A stretch of DNA of 64,000 nucleotides from Acidimangrovimonas pyrenivorans (GCF_042643245.1 NZ_JBHRSK010000016.1:62001-126000), one strand, 5' to 3'. Shown: positions 44,129 through 53,951, counted from the stretch's first letter. Notes: generated by a model from the letters alone, not told the origin. Program-made: numbers and translations.

Positions 44129-45352
44129 ATGTCCGCACCCAAGAAAGTCGTCCTTGCCTATTCCGGGGGGCTGGACACCTCGATCATCCTCAAGTGGCTG
44201 CAAACCGAATACGGTTGCGAGGTGGTCACCTTCACCGCCGACCTCGGCCAGGGCGAGGAGCTGGAACCGGCGCGGGCCAAGGCCGAGATGCTGGGGATCA
44301 AGCCCGAGAACATCTATATCGAGGACGTGCGCGAGGATTTCGTCGCCAACTACGTCTTCCCGATGTTCCGCGCCAATGCCGTCTATGAAGGGCTCTACCT
44401 GCTCGGCACCTCGATCGCGCGGCCGCTGATCTCGAAACGGCTGGTCGAGATCGCCGAGGCGACCGGCGCCGATGCCGTCGCCCATGGCGCCACCGGCAAG
44501 GGCAACGACCAGGTCCGCTTCGAACTGGCGGCCTACGCGCTCAACCCCAGGATCAAGGTCATCGCGCCGTGGCGGGAATGGGATCTGTCCTCGCGCACCA
44601 AGCTCTTGGAATTCGCCGAGCAGCACCAGATCCCGATCGCCAAGAACAAGCGCGGCGAGGCACCGTTCTCGGTCGACGCCAACCTGCTGCACACCTCGTC
44701 CGAAGGCCGCGTGCTCGAGGATCCGGGCGTGATGTCGCCCGATTACGTCTACCAGCGCACCGACGATCCGGTCACCGCCCCGGACGAACCGGAATATATC
44801 GAGATCGGTTTCGAGAAGGGCGACGCCGTCTCGATCAACGGCGAGGCGCTGTCGCCGGCGACGATCCTGACCCGGCTCAACGAGCTGGGCAAGACCCACG
44901 GCATCGGCCGGCTCGACTTCGTCGAGAACCGCTTCGTCGGCATGAAGTCGCGCGGCATCTACGAGACGCCCGGCGGCACCATCCTGCTCGAGGCACATCG
45001 CGGCATCGAGCAGATCACCCTCGACAGCGGCTCGGGCCACCTCAAGGACTCGATCATGCCGCGCTATGCCGAGCTGATCTATAACGGTTTCTGGTTCAGC
45101 CCCGAGCGCGAGGCGCTGCAGGCGCTGATCGACAAGACCCAGGAATACGTCACCGGCACCGTCAAGCTGATGCTCTACAAGGGCGCGGCCCGGACCGTGG
45201 CGCGCTGGTCGGATTACTCGCTCTATTCCGAGGCCCACGTCACCTTCGAGGACGACGCCGGCGCCTACGACCAGAAGGACGCGGCAGGCTTCATCAACCT
45301 CAACGCCCTGCGCCTCAAGCTGATCGCGACGCGGAACGCGAAGGTCAAGTAA
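44129..45352 (+). CDS. argG: Argininosuccinate synthase
   Basis: Joins citrulline and aspartate in arginine synthesis. From ATG 44129 it has 407 residues with the nucleotide-binding PP-loop AYSGGLDTSI at about 13-22 and the family regions HGATGKGNDQVRFEL and EGRVLEDPGVMSPDYVYQ. GGAG precedes the ATG. A strong terminator follows. Confidence 0.98.
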   Translation: MSAPKKVVLAYSGGLDTSIILKWLQTEYGCEVVTFTADLGQGEELEPARAKAEMLGIKPENIYIEDVREDFVANYVFPMFRANAVYEGLYLLGTSIARPLISKRLVEIAEATGADAVAHGATGKGNDQVRFELAAYALNPRIKVIAPWREWDLSSRTKLLEFAEQHQIPIAKNKRGEAPFSVDANLLHTSSEGRVLEDPGVMSPDYVYQRTDDPVTAPDEPEYIEIGFEKGDAVSINGEALSPATILTRLNELGKTHGIGRLDFVENRFVGMKSRGIYETPGGTILLEAHRGIEQITLDSGSGHLKDSIMPRYAELIYNGFWFSPEREALQALIDKTQEYVTGTVKLMLYKGAARTVARWSDYSLYSEAHVTFEDDAGAYDQKDAAGFINLNALRLKLIATRNAKVK

Positions 45353-45375
45353 GCGCCAATCCGGCCGAAAGAACC

Positions 45376-45409
45376 AAGGGGCGGGTCAATTCCCGCCCCT
45401 TCTTCTTTG
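45376..45409. terminator. Intrinsic terminator of argG
   Basis: AAGGGGCGGG (45376-45385) pairs with CCCGCCCCTT (45392-45401) around a TCAATT loop, followed by a T-rich run (CTTCTTT). Located 23 bases after the argG stop. The T-rich run is also the start of a REP-like element. Confidence 0.85.
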
Positions 45410-45430
45410 CCCAGATACTCCCGCCGGAGG
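45401..45430 (-). repeat. REP-like GAGTATTT element at a convergent junction
   Basis: Reads TCTTCTTTGCCCAGATACTC on the plus strand, then CCGCCGGAGG. On the minus strand this is GGGAGTATCTGGGCAAAGAAGA, close to the left unit near 20.0 kb. It lies between the 3' ends of argG and the sulfotransferase-like gene. Confidence 0.65.
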
Positions 45431-45433
45431 CGC

Positions 45434-46150
45434 TTACAGGCAATGCGCCCGCAGCCGCTCGTAGAACGGCAGCGCCTGTTCCGCCAGCCGGGCATAGTCC
45501 CCGTCCAGCTCCGGCAACGGCCCCTCGGCGCCGTCGAAACCGGTCGAGCGGTGGACCGCGCCGTACCAATGCGGCGCCCAGGCGCCGTCATAGGGTTTCG
45601 GTCCGGCGGGCCAGTGCAGCATCTGCTCGGTGAAGGAAATCCCCAGCCCGGCGCAGAGCTTCGCCAGCGTTTCACGTGGCGCGGCGCGGATGTCGGCGCT
45701 GTCGACCACCAGCGGCGCGCGGCCCAGCCAATCGGCGACCTGGTCGAACAGCTCCGCCTGCTGGGTGAAGCCGATATCGGCCAGGGTCGGCCCCTCGCGT
45801 TTCCTCGCATAGCTGGCGACGACCCGTACCGGGTGGCGGATGAGAAAGACATTCTCGCAGGTCCGCATGAAGTCCCGGGGGAAACCGGGGATCATGTGGA
45901 CCGTCATGTGTTTCTGGTAAAACAGGCTCTGTTGCTGCGGAATCGGCCCTTCGCAGGCGGCGGCGACCCTGGCCGGGTCGACCTCTCCCGCGGCGATGAT
46001 TTCGTCCTTCATCGGGTGGTCGATGCCGGTCACCTTCAGATAGGCGGCATAGAAGGGTTCGTCCCAGGCGGCGCAATCACCGCGGGCGGCGAAGGCATAC
46101 ATCATCGCCGTCGACAGGTTGCGCGGGCCGGACCACATGGCGATGCGCAT
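45434..46150 (-). CDS. Sulfotransferase-family protein
   Basis: 238-residue protein starting MRIAMWSGPRNLSTAMM, with a P-loop-like sulfonate-binding start (WSGPRNLSTAMM) and a second motif VFLIRHPVRVVASYARK, both typical of PAPS-dependent sulfotransferase folds. It starts at ATG 46150, overlapping the aminotransferase stop by one base (TGATG), so the pair is co-translated. The acceptor is unknown. The family is broad, and catalytic activity is not certain. Confidence 0.75.
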   Translation of the reverse strand: MRIAMWSGPRNLSTAMMYAFAARGDCAAWDEPFYAAYLKVTGIDHPMKDEIIAAGEVDPARVAAACEGPIPQQQSLFYQKHMTVHMIPGFPRDFMRTCENVFLIRHPVRVVASYARKREGPTLADIGFTQQAELFDQVADWLGRAPLVVDSADIRAAPRETLAKLCAGLGISFTEQMLHWPAGPKPYDGAWAPHWYGAVHRSTGFDGAEGPLPELDGDYARLAEQALPFYERLRAHCL

Positions 46151-47058
46151 CACCGGCATTCCCGCGCGATCAGGTCCTTGTAGAGCGCCCGGATGCGTTC
46201 GGTCATCGGCCCCATCTCGCCCGTCCCGATCACCCGCCCGTCGATCTCGCCCACCGGGGTCTGGGCGCCGAAAGTGCCGGTCAGGAAGGCCTCGTCGGCA
46301 CCGTAGGTATCGACCAGCGAGTAGTTGCGCTCGTACACCGGGATGCCCTCGGCCCGGCAAACGTCGATCACCTTCTGCCGCGTGATCCCGTTCATGCAAT
46401 AGTCGCCGGTCGAGGTCCAAACCTCGCCCTTGCGGACGATGAAGAAGTTGCAGGCGTTGGTGGTGTTGACGAAACCGTTGACGTCGAGCATCAGCCCCTC
46501 GTCCGCCCCCGCCTTCTCGGCCGCGATGCAGGCAAGGATGCAGTTGAGCTTGGAATGCGAGTTCAGCTTGGGGTCCTGCGTCATCGGCAGCCCGCGGATA
46601 TGCGGCACGGTGGCCAGCCGAATCGGCCGCGGGATCGAGGGCCGCGAATGTTCCATGATGATCGCGACGGTCGGGCCCTGCTGCGACAGCGACGGGTGCT
46701 GGAACGGGCGCGATTTCACCCCGCGCGTCACCATCAGCCTTGCATGGGCGTCGGTCTCCATCCCGTTCGCCTGCCGCAACGCCTCCAACGCCGCCACCAC
46801 CCCGGCCCGGTCGAGGCCGATATCGAGGTCGAGCGCCTTGGCCGCCTCGAACAGCCGGTCGAGATGGTCGTCGAGGAAGGCCCAGCGGCCGTTATAGAGC
46901 CGCAGCCCCTCCCAGATGCCGTCGCCCAGCATGAAGCCGCTGTCGTAGATGCTGACCACGGCCTGCTCGCGCGGGACGATCCTGCCGTTGAGATAGAACA
47001 GCAGATCCGCGTTGCGCGCATCCTCCTCGGCCTGGTGGGTCGTCACATGCTCCTGCAC
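46150..47058 (-). CDS. Branched-chain amino acid aminotransferase-like, PLP class IV
   Basis: 302-residue class IV PLP enzyme. The fold shows SIYDSGFMLGDGIWEGLRLYNG, SHSKLNCILACIAAEKAGADEGLMLDVNGFV and the conserved ETTNACNFF-type stretch (NTTNACNFFIV). Closest families are branched-chain or D-amino-acid transaminases. The start is GTG 47058, with AGAGG six bases upstream. It overlaps the sulfotransferase-like gene at its 3' end. Whether it belongs to isoleucine/valine metabolism or to another pathway cannot be told from sequence. Confidence 0.82.
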   Translation of the reverse strand: MQEHVTTHQAEEDARNADLLFYLNGRIVPREQAVVSIYDSGFMLGDGIWEGLRLYNGRWAFLDDHLDRLFEAAKALDLDIGLDRAGVVAALEALRQANGMETDAHARLMVTRGVKSRPFQHPSLSQQGPTVAIIMEHSRPSIPRPIRLATVPHIRGLPMTQDPKLNSHSKLNCILACIAAEKAGADEGLMLDVNGFVNTTNACNFFIVRKGEVWTSTGDYCMNGITRQKVIDVCRAEGIPVYERNYSLVDTYGADEAFLTGTFGAQTPVGEIDGRVIGTGEMGPMTERIRALYKDLIARECR

Positions 47059-47100
47059 CCCGAACCTCTTTTAACAGTCCCTGACAGGGCCGAAATCGCC

Positions 47101-49359
47101 CTAGCCCACCTTGCAGGCGGCGATCACGGCCATGTTGAGAATGTCGTTGACGGTCGAGGTTGTCGAGCAGATCTGGATCGACTTGTCGACGCCGGAAAGG
47201 ATCGGGCCGATCACCGTCGCCCCCGCCATTTCCTGCATCAGCTTGACCGAGATCGAGGCCGAGTGCCGCGCCGGCACCACCAGCACGTTGGCCGGACCGG
47301 TGAGGCGGCTGAACGGGTATTGCGCCATGGCGCTCATGTTCAGGGCCACATCGACGGTCATCTCGCCCTCGTATTCGAAATCCACTCCCATCCGGTCGAG
47401 CGCCTCGGGCGCCTCGTGCATCTTCATCGCACGTTCCGAGATCGGGTAGCCGAAGGTCGAGAAGGAGACGAAGGCGACGCGCGGCTCGATGCCGAGGTTG
47501 CGGGCGACGCCGGCGGATTTCACCGCGATATTGGCAAGGTCCTCGGGCTCGGGCCATTCATGGACCAGCGTGTCGGCGATCATCACCACCCGGCCCTTGT
47601 GCAGCAGGGCGGTGACGCCGACGGCGCCATCCTCGGCCCTTGCGTCGAAGACGTGGTTGATCAGGCCCAGCACATAGGCCGATTTGCGGGTCACGCCCGT
47701 CACCATCGCGTCGCCATGGCCATGGGCCAGCATCAGCGCGGCAAAGACGTGGCGGTCGCGCGCGGCAAGACGATGGATGTCCTTGCCGTCATAGCCCTTG
47801 CGCTGCAGCCGGTTGGCAAGGAACTGCTTGTAGGTATCGAGGTGGCGGGTATTGGCGGCGTTGACCACCTCGATCTCGCGCACCGCGTCGGCCAGGCCCT
47901 CGGCGGTGAGCTTTTCGCGCACATCCGCCTCGCGGCCGACGACGATGGCATGGCCGAGGCCCGAGCGTTGATAGGCGACCGCGGCACGCAGCACGCGCGG
48001 GTCGTCGCCCTCGGCAAAGATCATCCGCGCCTGCGCCATCCGGGCCCGGGCATGCAGGCCCTGCAGCATCGAGGCCGTCGGGTCCATCCGCGCCTTGAGG
48101 CTCAGCTCATAGGCCTCCATGTCGATGATCGGCCGCCGCGCCGCGCCGGTATCCATCCCGGCCCGCGCCACCGCCGGCGGAATGGTGTGGATCAGGCGCG
48201 GGTCGAAGGGCGTCGGGATGATGTAGTCGCGGCCGAAGGACAGCTTGCGGCCATAGGCCATCGCCACCTCGTCCGGCACATCCTCGCGCGCCAATGCCGC
48301 CAGCGCCTGGGCGCAGGCGATCTTCATCTCGTCGTTGATCGCCCGGGCGTGGATATCCAGCGCGCCGCGGAACAGGTAGGGAAAGCCGAGCACGTTGTTG
48401 ACCTGGTTCGGGTAGTCCGACCGCCCCGTCGCCACGATCGCGTCGGGGCGCACCGCATGCGCCTCTTCCGGCGTGATCTCGGGATCCGGGTTGGCCATGG
48501 CGAAGATGACCGGGTTGTCGGCCATGCTTTCGACCATCTCCTGCGTCACCGCGCCCTTGGCCGAGACGCCGAGGAACACGTCGGCGCCCTGCATCGCATC
48601 CTCCAGCGTCCGCGCCTTGGTCTTGGCGGCATGGGCCGATTTCCACTGGTTCATGCCCTCGGTGCGGCCCTGGTAGATCACCCCCTTGGTGTCGCACATG
48701 ATGCAGTTGTCGTGCCGCGCGCCCATCGTCTTGAGCAGTTCGAGACAGGCGATGCCGGCCGCGCCGGCGCCGTTGAGGACGATCTTGCAATCCTCGATCT
48801 TCTTGCCGCTGAGCTCGAGCGCGTTGATCAGCCCGGCGGCGCAGATCACGGCGGTGCCGTGCTGATCGTCATGGAACACCGGAATGTCCATGATCTCCTT
48901 CAGCCGCTGCTCGATGATGAAGCATTCCGGCGCCTTGATATCCTCGAGGTTGATGCCGCCGAAGGTCGGCCCCATCAGCTTGACCGCCTGGATGATCTCG
49001 TCCGGGTCCTCGGTATCGAGCTCGATGTCGATGGCGTTGACGTCGGCGAAGCGCTTGAACAGCACCGCCTTGCCCTCCATCACCGGCTTGGAGGCCAGCG
49101 CGCCCAGGTTCCCCATGCCGAGGATCGCGGTGCCGTTCGAGACCACGGCCACCATGTCGCCCTTGACGGTGTAGTCATAGGCGGTCTCGGGCCGCTCGGC
49201 GATCGCCGCCACCGGCACCGCGACGCCGGGCGAATAGGCGAGGCTCAGATCGCGCTGCGTCGCCATCGGCGTCGTCGCGACGATCTCGTATTTTCCCGGC
49301 CGCGGCTCGGAATGGTAGGCCAGCGCCTCGTCGTCGGTAATGCGGTTCTTCTTCTTCAA
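47101..49359 (-). CDS. maeB: NADP-dependent malic enzyme with phosphotransacetylase-like domain
   Basis: Oxidatively decarboxylates malate to pyruvate, supplying NADPH. From TTG 49359 it has 752 residues: a malic enzyme half (about 1-430, with FHDDQHGTAVI, GAGAAGIACLELL and AMANPDPEI) and a C-terminal phosphotransacetylase-like half (about 430-752), a fusion seen in proteobacterial MaeB that acts as a regulatory domain. The TTG start follows GGAGGAGG at good spacing. Divergent from mutS. Confidence 0.94.
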   Translation of the reverse strand: MKKKNRITDDEALAYHSEPRPGKYEIVATTPMATQRDLSLAYSPGVAVPVAAIAERPETAYDYTVKGDMVAVVSNGTAILGMGNLGALASKPVMEGKAVLFKRFADVNAIDIELDTEDPDEIIQAVKLMGPTFGGINLEDIKAPECFIIEQRLKEIMDIPVFHDDQHGTAVICAAGLINALELSGKKIEDCKIVLNGAGAAGIACLELLKTMGARHDNCIMCDTKGVIYQGRTEGMNQWKSAHAAKTKARTLEDAMQGADVFLGVSAKGAVTQEMVESMADNPVIFAMANPDPEITPEEAHAVRPDAIVATGRSDYPNQVNNVLGFPYLFRGALDIHARAINDEMKIACAQALAALAREDVPDEVAMAYGRKLSFGRDYIIPTPFDPRLIHTIPPAVARAGMDTGAARRPIIDMEAYELSLKARMDPTASMLQGLHARARMAQARMIFAEGDDPRVLRAAVAYQRSGLGHAIVVGREADVREKLTAEGLADAVREIEVVNAANTRHLDTYKQFLANRLQRKGYDGKDIHRLAARDRHVFAALMLAHGHGDAMVTGVTRKSAYVLGLINHVFDARAEDGAVGVTALLHKGRVVMIADTLVHEWPEPEDLANIAVKSAGVARNLGIEPRVAFVSFSTFGYPISERAMKMHEAPEALDRMGVDFEYEGEMTVDVALNMSAMAQYPFSRLTGPANVLVVPARHSASISVKLMQEMAGATVIGPILSGVDKSIQICSTTSTVNDILNMAVIAACKVG

Positions 49360-49486
49360 GGCCGGGATCCTCCTCCAATCCGAACGGTCATAGCGTCCCG
49401 GCAGCCCCCTGCCAACAGCGCCGATTTCCCGCTTTCCCGTCCGGGGCCGCTTTTGTAGTGTCGGCGCGCTCGCACAGGAGGAATAC

Positions 49487-52150
49487 GTGGCCGCCGACAC
49501 CCCCGTCACGCCGATGATGGCGCAATATCTGGAGATCAAGGCGCAGAACGCCGATGCGCTGCTGTTCTACCGGATGGGCGACTTTTACGAGATGTTCTTC
49601 GACGACGCGGTTGCGGCGGCCGAGGCGCTCGACATCGCCCTGACCAAGCGCGGCAAGCATCTGGGCGAGGATATCGCCATGTGCGGCGTGCCGGTCCATG
49701 CCGCCGAGGGCTACCTGCTGCAGCTGATCCGCAAGGGCTTCCGCGTCGCCATCGCCGAGCAGATGGAAGACCCGGCCGAAGCCAAGAAACGCGGCTCGAA
49801 ATCCGTCGTCCGGCGTGACGTGGTGCGGCTGGTGACGCCGGGAACGCTGACCGAGGAAAGCCTGCTCGAGGCACGGCGCCACAACTTCCTTGCCGCCTAT
49901 GCCGAGGTCCGCGACGAGGCCGCGCTGGCCTGGGCCGACATCTCGACCGGCGAGTTCCGCGTCATGCCCTGCCCGGCGGTGCGATTGGGGCCGGAGCTGG
50001 CCCGGCTCAGCCCGCGCGAAGTGGTCGTCAGCGAGGTGAAAGAGGCCGATCTGGCCGGAACAGTGACGGAATCCGGCGCCGCGCTCACCCCGCTCGCCCG
50101 CGCCAGCTTCGACAGCAGCGCGGCCGAAAAGCGGCTCTGCGCCCTCTACAATGTCGGCTCATTGGAAGCTTACGGCAGCTTCACCCGGGCGGAGCTGTCG
50201 GCGATGGGTGCCATCGTCGATTACCTCGAGCTGACCCAGCGCGGCAAACTGCCGCTGCTGAGGGTGCCGTTGCGCGAAAGCGCGTCGAAAACCGTCCAGA
50301 TCGACGCCGCGACCCGCCGCAACCTGGAAATCACCGCCAGCCTGTCGGGCGGCCGCGAGGGCTCGCTGCTCATCGCGATCGACCGCACCGTCACCGCCGC
50401 CGGCGGCCGGCTGCTCGAACGTCGCCTGTCGAGCCCGTCGCGCGACCTCAATGAAATCCACGCCCGCCACCTCGCCGTGCGCTTCCTGCTCGATCAGCGC
50501 CGGCTGGCCGAGGACCTGCGCACCGCCCTGCGCAAGGCGCCGGACATGGACCGGGCGCTGTCGCGGCTCGCCCTCGACCGCGGCGGCCCGCGCGACCTGG
50601 CCGCGATCCGCAACGGCCTGACCCAGGCCGGCACCGTTGCCGAGGACATCGCCGCGGCCGAGGCGCCCCCGCTGCTCAACCAGGCCGCCACCGCGCTGGT
50701 CGGCCACGAGGCACTGGTCGATCTGCTCGATCAGGCGCTGGTGGCCGAACCGCCGCTGCTCGCCCGCGACGGCGGCTTCATCGCGCCGGGCTTCGACGCC
50801 GATCTCGACGAGGCCCGGACCCTGCGCGACGAGGGCCGCGGTGTGATTGCCCGGATGCAGGCGGACTACGCCGCCCAGACCGGCATCGCCTCGCTGAAGA
50901 TCAAGCACAACAACGTGCTGGGCTATTTCATCGAGACCACCGCCACCCACGCCGAGAAGATGCTCTCGGCGCCGCTCAACGAGACCTTCATCCATCGCCA
51001 GACCACGGCCAACCAGGTGCGTTTCACCACGGTCGATCTGAGCGAGATGGAAACCAAGATCCTCAATGCCGGCAACCGGGCGCTGGAGATCGAAAAGCGT
51101 CTCTATGACAGCCTGAAAGGGGCAATTCTCGACCGCGCCGCCCAGATCGGGGAAGCCGCCCGCGCCCTGTCCGAGATCGATCTCGCCGCCGCCTTCGCCG
51201 ACCTCGCCGCGGCCGAGGACTGGGTCGAGCCCAAGGTCGACGACAGCCGCGCCTTCGAGGTTCAGGGCGGCCGCCACCCGGTGGTGGAACGGGCGCTGCG
51301 CAAGCAGGGCGCCGGGCCGTTCATCGCCAACGATTGCGACCTGACCGCGGGCGACACCCCGGCGATCTGGCTGCTGACCGGCCCCAACATGGCCGGCAAA
51401 TCGACCTTCCTGCGCCAGAACGCCCTCATTGCCCTGCTCGCCCAGGCCGGCAGCTACGTTCCCGCCGCCAGCGCCCATATCGGCCTGGTCAGCCAGCTCT
51501 TCAGCCGGGTCGGCGCCGCTGACGACCTCGCCCGCGGCCGCTCGACCTTCATGGTCGAGATGGTGGAAACCGCGGCGATCCTCAACCAGGCCGACGACCG
51601 GGCGCTGGTGATCCTCGACGAGATCGGCCGCGGCACCGCCACCTATGATGGGCTCTCGATCGCCTGGGCGGTGCTGGAGCATCTGCACGACGTCAACCGC
51701 TGCCGCGCCCTCTTCGCCACCCACTACCACGAGATGACGGCGCTGGCGCAGAAGCTGGACGGGGTCGAGAACGCCACCGTCGCCGTGCGCGAATGGGAGG
51801 GCGAGGTGATTTTCCTGCACGAGGTGCTGAAAGGCGCCGCCGACCGCAGCTACGGCGTCCAGGTCGCGCGCCTCGCCGGCCTGCCCGAGGCGGTCGTCCA
51901 CCGCGCCCGCACCGTGCTCGACGCGCTGGAGAAGGGTGAGCGCGAAGGCGGCGCGGCGAAACAGGCGCTGATCGACGACCTGCCGCTCTTCGCCGCCACC
52001 CCGCCGGCCCCCGCACCGCGCGCGCCCGCCGAGACGTCGCAAGTCGAAAACCGCCTGCGCGAGATCCACCCCGACGAGCTCACCCCGCTCGACGCCCTGC
52101 GCTTGATCTACGAGCTGCGCGAGGGCTTGAACGCAAAAGAGGGCCCCTAG
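49487..52150 (+). CDS. mutS: DNA mismatch repair protein MutS
   Basis: Recognises mispairs and recruits MutL. The 887-residue protein has an N-terminal mismatch-binding domain with the MTPMM-like opening (VTPMMAQYLEIK), a FYRMGDFYEMFF motif, a connector, lever and clamp, and a C-terminal ATPase with Walker A GPNMAGKS (about 632-640) and LDEIGRGTATYDG. The start is GTG 49487, preceded by AGGAGGAA. Full family length. Confidence 0.98.
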   Translation: MAADTPVTPMMAQYLEIKAQNADALLFYRMGDFYEMFFDDAVAAAEALDIALTKRGKHLGEDIAMCGVPVHAAEGYLLQLIRKGFRVAIAEQMEDPAEAKKRGSKSVVRRDVVRLVTPGTLTEESLLEARRHNFLAAYAEVRDEAALAWADISTGEFRVMPCPAVRLGPELARLSPREVVVSEVKEADLAGTVTESGAALTPLARASFDSSAAEKRLCALYNVGSLEAYGSFTRAELSAMGAIVDYLELTQRGKLPLLRVPLRESASKTVQIDAATRRNLEITASLSGGREGSLLIAIDRTVTAAGGRLLERRLSSPSRDLNEIHARHLAVRFLLDQRRLAEDLRTALRKAPDMDRALSRLALDRGGPRDLAAIRNGLTQAGTVAEDIAAAEAPPLLNQAATALVGHEALVDLLDQALVAEPPLLARDGGFIAPGFDADLDEARTLRDEGRGVIARMQADYAAQTGIASLKIKHNNVLGYFIETTATHAEKMLSAPLNETFIHRQTTANQVRFTTVDLSEMETKILNAGNRALEIEKRLYDSLKGAILDRAAQIGEAARALSEIDLAAAFADLAAAEDWVEPKVDDSRAFEVQGGRHPVVERALRKQGAGPFIANDCDLTAGDTPAIWLLTGPNMAGKSTFLRQNALIALLAQAGSYVPAASAHIGLVSQLFSRVGAADDLARGRSTFMVEMVETAAILNQADDRALVILDEIGRGTATYDGLSIAWAVLEHLHDVNRCRALFATHYHEMTALAQKLDGVENATVAVREWEGEVIFLHEVLKGAADRSYGVQVARLAGLPEAVVHRARTVLDALEKGEREGGAAKQALIDDLPLFAATPPAPAPRAPAETSQVENRLREIHPDELTPLDALRLIYELREGLNAKEGP

Positions 52151-52161
52151 GCCCTCTGCAA

Positions 52162-52213
52162 CTTCCTCTCAGTCCAAATATCCCACGGGGGTCCGGGGGT
52201 GTGAAACCCCCGG
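52162..52213. repeat. REP-like palindrome at a convergent junction
   Basis: ACTTCCTCTCAGTCCAAATA then TCCCACGGGGG; the hairpin CCGGGGGT (52193-52200) pairs with ACCCCCGG (52206-52213). Same family as the elements near 20.0, 26.0 and 45.4 kb. Lies between mutS and grpE, both 3' ends, and probably acts as a two-way terminator. Confidence 0.6.
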
Positions 52214-52230
52214 CGCCCGCCGCAAGCGCC

Positions 52231-52773
52231 TCAGCTGGCCGGCGTCGACGACACGCCCACCTGCGCCGGGCGCAGCAGCCGGTCATGCAGCATGAAGCCT
52301 TCGGTCATCACCTGGATGATCTGTCCCGCCTGCGTCCCCGGCAGCGGCGCCTCGAACATCGCCTCGTGCTGGTTCGGATCGAAGGTCTCGCCGACCTCGG
52401 GCGAGATCAGCACGATGCCGTGCTTGGAAAACACGTTGAGCAACTCGCGCATGGTCAGCTCGATGCCTTCCAGCAGCGACTTCTGGGTCTCGCGCTGCTC
52501 CTCGGTCACCGCCGCCAGGGCACGGCTCAGGTTGTCATAGACCGGCAGCATGTCGCGGGCGAGTTTCGAGCCGCCATATTGCTCGGCCTCGCGCCGGTCC
52601 CGTTCGCCGCGCTTGCGGGCATTCTCGGCATCGGCCAGTGCGCGCATGAAACGCTCGCGCATCTCGTCGCGCTCGGCCCGCAGCTGTTCGATCTCCGATG
52701 TGTCGAAGATGTCTTCGCCGCCTTCAGCACCGGCCAGTTCGTCCAGGAAATCGTCTTTCTTCTCGTCTGCCAT
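52231..52773 (-). CDS. grpE: GrpE nucleotide exchange factor
   Basis: Releases ADP from DnaK. The 180-residue protein has an acidic N-terminus, a long coiled-coil helix (EIEQLRAERDEMRERFMRALAD) and the C-terminal beta domain with the FDPNQHEAMF and QVMTEGFMLHDRLLRPAQV motifs. It starts four bases after hrcA stop, so the two genes form an hrcA-grpE operon. Confidence 0.96.
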   Translation of the reverse strand: MADEKKDDFLDELAGAEGGEDIFDTSEIEQLRAERDEMRERFMRALADAENARKRGERDRREAEQYGGSKLARDMLPVYDNLSRALAAVTEEQRETQKSLLEGIELTMRELLNVFSKHGIVLISPEVGETFDPNQHEAMFEAPLPGTQAGQIIQVMTEGFMLHDRLLRPAQVGVSSTPAS

Positions 52774-52776
52774 TCT

Positions 52777-53847
52777 CTACCCCTTGCCCCGGTCGGAAAT
52801 CAGCTTTCCAACCAGTTGCGCCGTGTAATCGACGATCGGCACGATGCGTCCGTAATTCAGCCGCGTCGGACCAATCACGCCGATGGCGCCGATGATCTTA
52901 CGGTCAGCGTTCATATAGGGAGAGACCACCAGAGAGGAACCCGAAAGTGAGAAAAGCTTGTTCTCGGAGCCGATAAAAATGCGCACACCCTCGCCCTCTT
53001 CGGCGAGTTCGAGGAATTCGGCAATGTCCCGCTTACGCTCGAGGTCGTCGAACAGATTGCGGATGCGGTCCAGCTCCTCGGCCTCGGCCGCGGATTCGAG
53101 CAGATTCGCCCGACCGCGGACGATCAGCCGCTCGTAGCGGCCGCCCTCGTCCTCCCAGACGGCGAGGCCACTTTCCACCAGCTCCCCGGCCAGCGCATCG
53201 ATCTCGCGCCGGCGGGCGGCGATCTCCTTGCCGATGCTGCTGCGCAGCTCCGACAGGGTCCGTCCCTCGGCCAGCGCGTTGAGGAAATTCGCCGCCTCGC
53301 GCATCGCCGAGGGCGTGAGGCCCGGCGGCGGCGTGAAGACGCGGTTCTCGACATGGCCGTCGCCAAAGACCAGCACGACCAGCGCGCGGCCCGGCGCCAG
53401 GCTGACGAATTCGATATGGCGGATCGGCGCCTCGTGTTTCGGCGTCAGGACAAGGCTCGCCCCCTGGGTCAGCCCGGACAGGGCGGAGCCGACACGGTCG
53501 AGCACCGCGCCCATGTCGGTTTCGTTGCTGCCCAGCGTCCGGTCGATCTTCTCGCGGTCGTCCTGATCGACGGCGCCGACTTCCAGCAACCCGTCGACGA
53601 ACATGCGCAGCCCCATCTGCGTCGGCACCCGGCCGGCCGAGACATGCGGACTGTCGAGCAGGCCGAGATATTCCAGGTCCTGCATCACGTTGCGGATCGT
53701 CGCCGCACTGACCTTCTCGCTCATCGTGCGGGTCAGCGTGCGCGAGCCGACCGGGTCGCCGGAGCTCAGGTAGCCTTCGACGACACGGCGGAACACCTCG
53801 CGCGATCGGTCGTTCAACTCGGCCAGGATTTTCGAGCCTTCGGTCAT
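52777..53847 (-). CDS. hrcA: Heat-inducible transcription repressor HrcA
   Basis: Winged-helix repressor of heat-shock operons such as groESL that binds CIRCE. From ATG 53847 it has 356 residues: an N-terminal winged helix with SSGDPVGSRTLTR and AATIRNVMQDLEYLGLL, a GAF-like domain and the C-terminal GVIGPTRLNYGRIVPIVDYTAQ motif. An in-frame ATG at 53877 is a possible longer start. I see no CIRCE inverted repeat in the 130 bases to rph, so autoregulation by CIRCE is not evident here. Confidence 0.94.
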   Translation of the reverse strand: MTEGSKILAELNDRSREVFRRVVEGYLSSGDPVGSRTLTRTMSEKVSAATIRNVMQDLEYLGLLDSPHVSAGRVPTQMGLRMFVDGLLEVGAVDQDDREKIDRTLGSNETDMGAVLDRVGSALSGLTQGASLVLTPKHEAPIRHIEFVSLAPGRALVVLVFGDGHVENRVFTPPPGLTPSAMREAANFLNALAEGRTLSELRSSIGKEIAARRREIDALAGELVESGLAVWEDEGGRYERLIVRGRANLLESAAEAEELDRIRNLFDDLERKRDIAEFLELAEEGEGVRIFIGSENKLFSLSGSSLVVSPYMNADRKIIGAIGVIGPTRLNYGRIVPIVDYTAQLVGKLISDRGKG

Positions 53848-53922
53848 TTCCCTCGGGACCTCTTGCAGCCGTCTCATTAAAGGCCGCCATTCTCCGCCGT
53901 CAATCGGTGCCGTCGATCGGGG

Positions 53923-53951
53923 TTGCATCGCCGCCCGGCGGATGGGTATCT
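53923..53951 (+). promoter_or_regulatory. Candidate promoter of rph
   Basis: TTGCAT (53923-53928) and GTATCT (53946-53951) are 17 bases apart, 26 bases before the rph ATG. Visual match only. Confidence 0.3.

Noticed and set aside
45668..45684. GTTTCACGTGGCG, a possible third parS site
   Set aside because: Only the left half matches the palindrome; the right half diverges, so ParB would not bind well.
46555..49458. An open frame of 967 codons on the plus strand, antisense to the aminotransferase gene and maeB
   Set aside because: Low-complexity Arg/His/Asp-rich translation with no domain; maeB on the other strand has full family motifs.
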